8,096 bases of DNA. Source: an uncultured Collinsella sp. Lineage in GTDB: Bacteria > Actinomycetota > Coriobacteriia > Coriobacteriales > Coriobacteriaceae. This document shows positions 5,633-8,096 of the stretch, piece after piece. The notes below the pieces were generated by a model. That model did no database searches. It was not told the DNA's origin and saw only the letters and a list, made by a program, of their open reading frames with translations. Within the stretch, counting starts at the first letter, position 1. Each line of letters opens with the position of its first letter. The stretch is taken from contig CABUVB010000076.1 of the NCBI GenBank assembly GCA_902494815.1, forward strand, positions 1 through 8,096. The letters run 5' to 3'. The translations under genes were made by a program, and so were the position numbers.

Positions 5633-6715
5633 CTATCGCACGAAGTACCAGGGGCTTTCCTGCACGGTGGGCTCCAGCGCGATGCCCGTGCGCTCGCGGA
5701 ACAGATCCATATCCTGAGATTTTTCGGTCCACCACGCGTTGGGCTTAAAGGTCATGCTCTCGACAATACGTTTGGCAATGACGCTGTTGCGCAGCTTGGA
5801 GAAGTCGGTATTCATAATCAGGATGGACGCGAGCACCAGCACGATGCCCAGGACCTTGATCGCGCCGGCGGGCTCGGCGTAGATGCCAATACCGACCAGA
5901 ACGGTCGCCACGGTTTCGAACGAAGCCACGACCGGCACCTTCGACGTCTCAAGATCCATCGAAAGGCCCTGCATATAGAAGATGTACGCAAGAGCCGTCG
6001 GAATAAAGCCAAAGCCTGCGAACAGCAGAATGAGCTGCGGAGACATTGCCGCGGCCACATCGGACCACGGAGCCGAAAGCACCGCCATAAAGCATCCGCC
6101 AAAGACAAAACCCCAAAACGTTACGGCCAGTGGATGGAGCGTCTTGGTAGCCATACGGCTAAACACAGCCAGCAGCGCACCGCAAAGTCCGGCGATCACA
6201 CCCGACGCAACGCCCCAAGTCGAGAAATGGAAACCGGACAGGTCGCCGCTCGTCACCGCGAGCACACAACCCACAATGTTAAAGACGATGGCGACGAGCT
6301 TGTTGGGGGTCACGTCCTCGCGATAAAGCACGCGGCCGAGCATGACGCCAAACACCGGCGAGGTGTAGAGCAGCACCGAGGCCGTGGACATGCCCACCTC
6401 GCCCATGCACTCGTAATAGCAGGTGTTGGCGACGGCTAAACCGACGATACCGACAAGCGCGCAGGGAACAAGCTCTTTAGGACTTGCCTTGAACAATGCC
6501 ATGGGACCCGAGGCTTTTCCCTCACGAGCACCTCCCTGGCAACCCATAAATGCCAAGACCGGAGCCATTAAGACGGCACCCGACAACAGGCGAAAGGCCG
6601 CCATGCTCTGAGACGAAACACCCAGGGCCGATATTCCGTTAACAAAGATTCCGATGGTGCCCCACATAAGCGCGGCGATCAGCACCAGCACATAGCCCAG
6701 ATTGCTTTTCTTCAA
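5633..6715 (-). CDS. EamA/DMT-family transporter with an extra C-terminal tail
   Basis: This 360-residue inner-membrane protein has two EamA repeats. The first spans about 8-156 (VLIAALMWGTIGIFVNG; FRLLSGAVLMAPVLAF; TASVLLYTSPVFGVMLGRVLYRE is helix 4 and its loop). The second spans about 167-303 (TWGVASGVIAGLCGALLAVFSR; VPVVASFETVATVLVGIG). Ten helices are expected, as in amino-acid and metabolite exporters of the 10-TMS DMT group. The start is TTG 6715-6713, because GAGGAGG lies five bases upstream and the peptide MKKSNLGYVL leads straight into helix 1. Unusual is a soluble tail of about 55 residues after the last helix (from DFSKLRN, 304, to SPWYFVR, 360), containing KPNAWWTEKSQDMDLFRE; EamA proteins normally stop soon after helix 10. 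No good terminator follows, so transcripts may run on toward the PTS control region. Export of the amino acid freed by the SIS deglycases is possible but not shown. Confidence 0.9.
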   Translation of the reverse strand: MKKSNLGYVLVLIAALMWGTIGIFVNGISALGVSSQSMAAFRLLSGAVLMAPVLAFMGCQGGAREGKASGPMALFKASPKELVPCALVGIVGLAVANTCYYECMGEVGMSTASVLLYTSPVFGVMLGRVLYREDVTPNKLVAIVFNIVGCVLAVTSGDLSGFHFSTWGVASGVIAGLCGALLAVFSRMATKTLHPLAVTFWGFVFGGCFMAVLSAPWSDVAAAMSPQLILLFAGFGFIPTALAYIFYMQGLSMDLETSKVPVVASFETVATVLVGIGIYAEPAGAIKVLGIVLVLASILIMNTDFSKLRNSVIAKRIVESMTFKPNAWWTEKSQDMDLFRERTGIALEPTVQESPWYFVR

Positions 6716-6755
6716 CGCAGCCTCCTCGGTATCGTTTCCAATATGTTTCGTACTA

Positions 6756-6783
6756 CGTTATAGTCGTTATATACATTTTTCAA
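6756..6783 (-). promoter_or_regulatory. Candidate promoter/operator of the EamA gene
   Basis: On the minus strand TTGAAA (6783-6778) is followed after 15 bases by TATAAC (6762-6757), about 41 bases before the TTG start. TATAACG occurs twice in tandem, nine bases apart (6771-6765 and 6762-6756). The 16-bp stretch 6756-6771 is the one that resembles the PTS promoter. Confidence 0.45.
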
Positions 6784-6827
6784 GACACAAATCGCCGAAC
6801 GGAAAAATCTGCTTCCCCACATACTCA

Positions 6828-6871
6828 TTGGGGACGTTCCCAAATGACTAGTCATTTAAGAACATCCCCAA
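6828..6871. repeat. 44-bp near-perfect palindrome
   Basis: The arms TTGGGGACGTTCCCAAATGACT-type at 6828-6849 and 6850-6871 are inverted copies matching at 19 of 22 positions, with no spacer. The centre ATGACTAGTCAT (6844-6855) is perfect. All three mismatches become U-G pairs in minus-strand RNA but A-C mismatches in plus-strand RNA. It could be a dispersed repeat, an RNA hairpin or a binding site. Confidence 0.75.
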
Positions 6872-6907
6872 CGTCTAAGGCACCGCTGGTTGAGCATAAG
6901 TCAGCGA

Positions 6908-7006
6908 GCGGGCCGCATTTGAGGCAAGGTGGCGTGAAACGAAAGGGCGCTGACCTTCTGGTCGCGCCCTTGAAGTTGAACGTCAGATTGTCCAAATGCG
7001 GTCCGC
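6908..7006. repeat. 99-bp nested inverted-repeat structure
   Basis: GCGGGCCGCATTTG (6908-6921) and CAAATGCGGTCCGC (6993-7006) are inverted copies at 13 of 14 positions. They enclose a second hairpin (6945-6969), which looks like a terminator. Similar hairpin-in-hairpin blocks can be dispersed repeats, structured 3' ends or non-coding RNAs; I do not recognise a named family. Confidence 0.6.
6938..6969 (-). terminator. Intrinsic terminator behind SIS2
   Basis: On the minus strand GGGCGCGACC (6969-6960) pairs with GGTCAGCGCCC (6955-6945) over the AGAA loop, with one bulged base. TTTCGTTT (6944-6937) follows. It lies about 80 bases after the SIS2 stop and separates SIS2 from the EamA gene. Confidence 0.8.
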
Positions 7007-7019
7007 GCAGCGTCGAGCC

Positions 7020-7047
7020 GTTACGCGGTTTGGTAAAACCGCGTAAC
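7020..7047 (-). other. Perfect 12-bp hairpin directly behind the SIS2 stop
   Basis: GTTACGCGGTTT (7020-7031) and AAACCGCGTAAC (7036-7047) are exact inverted copies around a four-base loop. The stem begins two bases after the SIS2 TAA. No T-run follows, so it is more likely an mRNA 3' stabilising structure than a terminator. Confidence 0.75.
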
Positions 7048-7049
7048 TC

Positions 7050-8042
7050 TTAGTAGTCCAGCTTCCACATGTAGCGGCGCGTCATGTAGTCCTTGTGGGT
7101 GACGGCAGAGAGCGCACGCATGTACACGTTGTTGAGGATCGGGGCAAAGATCAGGTGGTTGAAGTACTCGCTCACGCTGTCCTTGATGTCGTTGAGGCCG
7201 AGCTCCTTGGCGTCGAGCTGATAGACGCGCTCGCCACCGTACTGGTTGACGAAGCGGATACCGCGCTCGTCGTTGCAGCGGCTGCGGCCGACGCTGATGA
7301 GCTGGAACAGCGAGGTGCGCTTGTCCAGGATCTCGAAGGGGCCGTGGAAGAAGTCGCAGGTGTTGATGGTGCAGGAGTCGATCTGCAGCATCTCCTGCAC
7401 GTTGCAGATGCTAAAGACGTAGGCGGCACCAAAGAGCGGACCCTGAGCCATCACGTTGATGCAGGGCTTGTCGGCGTTTTGCTCGGCCCACTTGGCGGCG
7501 AGCGGACGGGTGTACTCGACGGCCTTGCGATAGATGGGGTCGACCAAGTCGAACGCGGCCATAGCGGTCTCGTACTCGGCATAGCCCTCGGTCTGTTGCG
7601 TAAGCTCCATGGCAATCATGGTCACGACGGCGGAGTTGGTACGGCCCATGCAGGACTCGTCGACGGCCAGGCTGTCGTACTGGATCTTGTAGTCGCAGAC
7701 CTCGGTGAGGCCGGACTCGTCAACATAGATGGCGATGGTGCTGGCGCCGTGGTCCTTGGCGACCTGGGCGGCGACGATGGTCTCCTTGGTGCCGCGCATG
7801 GACACGACGACGGCCAGGGTGTTCTCGTTAACGTAGGCAGGGGTTGCGTGCACGAACTCGTTGCTGGTGTAGCTGGAGCTCACGACCTGCGTGGCCTCGT
7901 GCTCCATAAAGTACTGGGCAGGATAGTTGCCGCCGTTGGATCCGCCAGCGCCCATCCACACGACGCGCTTGATGCCGCCCTTGTCTGCCTTGTCAGCCAA
8001 AACCTGGGAGACGACATCCTTAACCTGTTCCTGAGTAGTCAT
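7050..8042 (-). CDS. SIS-domain sugar-amine deglycase paralogue, FraB/FrlB type (SIS2)
   Basis: This 330-residue cytosolic protein has the same two-SIS layout as SIS1 (1668-2651). MGAGGSNGGNYPAQYF (30-45) opens domain one, and SMRGTKET (81-88) is its phosphate loop. LTQQTEGY (147-154) matches the FraB linker. AQGPLFGAAY (199-208) opens domain two, then EMLQID (217-222) and NTCDFFHGPFE (227-237). The C-terminus is DYMTRRYMWKLDY. The catalytic pair of FraB, a glutamate and a histidine 16 residues apart, is kept as E217 and H233. In the loop before the histidine, the usual G-E is C-D (229-230), and SMRG replaces the usual S-x-G-G/S-x-x-G-x-T-E form. It is therefore probably active but on another sugar-amine than SIS1. 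The start is ATG 8042-8040, ten bases after GAAAGG. In the 54 bases upstream to the window edge I see no clear promoter, so a preceding gene of the same operon may lie outside the window. Confidence 0.87.
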   Translation of the reverse strand: MTTQEQVKDVVSQVLADKADKGGIKRVVWMGAGGSNGGNYPAQYFMEHEATQVVSSSYTSNEFVHATPAYVNENTLAVVVSMRGTKETIVAAQVAKDHGASTIAIYVDESGLTEVCDYKIQYDSLAVDESCMGRTNSAVVTMIAMELTQQTEGYAEYETAMAAFDLVDPIYRKAVEYTRPLAAKWAEQNADKPCINVMAQGPLFGAAYVFSICNVQEMLQIDSCTINTCDFFHGPFEILDKRTSLFQLISVGRSRCNDERGIRFVNQYGGERVYQLDAKELGLNDIKDSVSEYFNHLIFAPILNNVYMRALSAVTHKDYMTRRYMWKLDY

Positions 8043-8096
8043 CGTGCATCAGCCTTTCTTCTCGTTTGATGCTCTCGATGGCATACAAGTTACATA

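Noticed and set aside
6716..6827. Riboswitch or T-box leader for the EamA transporter
   Set aside because: The leader after the candidate promoter is only about 40 bases and shows no conserved core of a known class.

Overview
The window is about 60% GC, with strong AGGAGG-type ribosome sites, and every gene lies on the minus strand. The gene content (mannose-family PTS, FraB/FrlB-type SIS deglycases, YitT and EamA membrane proteins) and the style of the intergenic repeats suggest a gut actinobacterium of the Coriobacteriia, most likely Collinsella. That taxonomic call is an inference from sequence style, not from a marker gene.

Layout, in the direction of transcription (high to low coordinates). 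(1) 8042-7050: a FraB/FrlB-type SIS-domain deglycase paralogue, here called SIS2. (2) 7049-6716: 334 bases without a gene. They hold a hairpin directly behind the SIS2 stop, a nested inverted-repeat structure containing a good intrinsic terminator, a 44-base palindrome, and the promoter region of the next gene. (3) 6715-5633: a ten-helix EamA/DMT transporter starting at TTG, with an unusual soluble C-terminal tail. (4) 5632-5451: the control region of the PTS operon, with two 21-bp-spaced direct repeats resembling LytTR regulator sites above a promoter with a good -10 and no -35. (5) 5450-2849: a tight operon for a mannose/fructose/sorbose-family PTS permease (fused IIAB, then IIC, then IID). 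(6) 2848-2652: a 197-base gap with two perfect hairpins. (7) 2651-1668: a second FraB-like deglycase, SIS1, closed by a strong terminator at 1633-1602. (8) 1508-879: a HAD-IA phosphatase of the beta-phosphoglucomutase type. (9) 878-525: 354 bases without a confident gene, holding a short F/D-rich open frame, a 119-bp element with perfect 17-bp terminal inverted repeats, and the promoter of the last gene. (10) 524 to the window edge: a YitT-family membrane protein, cut off at its C-terminal side.

Reading of the whole: the PTS would import and 6-phosphorylate a sugar conjugate, and one or both SIS proteins would split the 6-phosphate, as FraB, FrlB and GfrE/GfrF do for glycated amino acids (Amadori products), giving a hexose phosphate and a free amino acid. 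The EamA transporter could then export surplus amino acid; a 16-bp element shared by its promoter and the PTS promoter hints at common control. The substrate cannot be read from the sequence. The HAD and YitT genes look like separate units.
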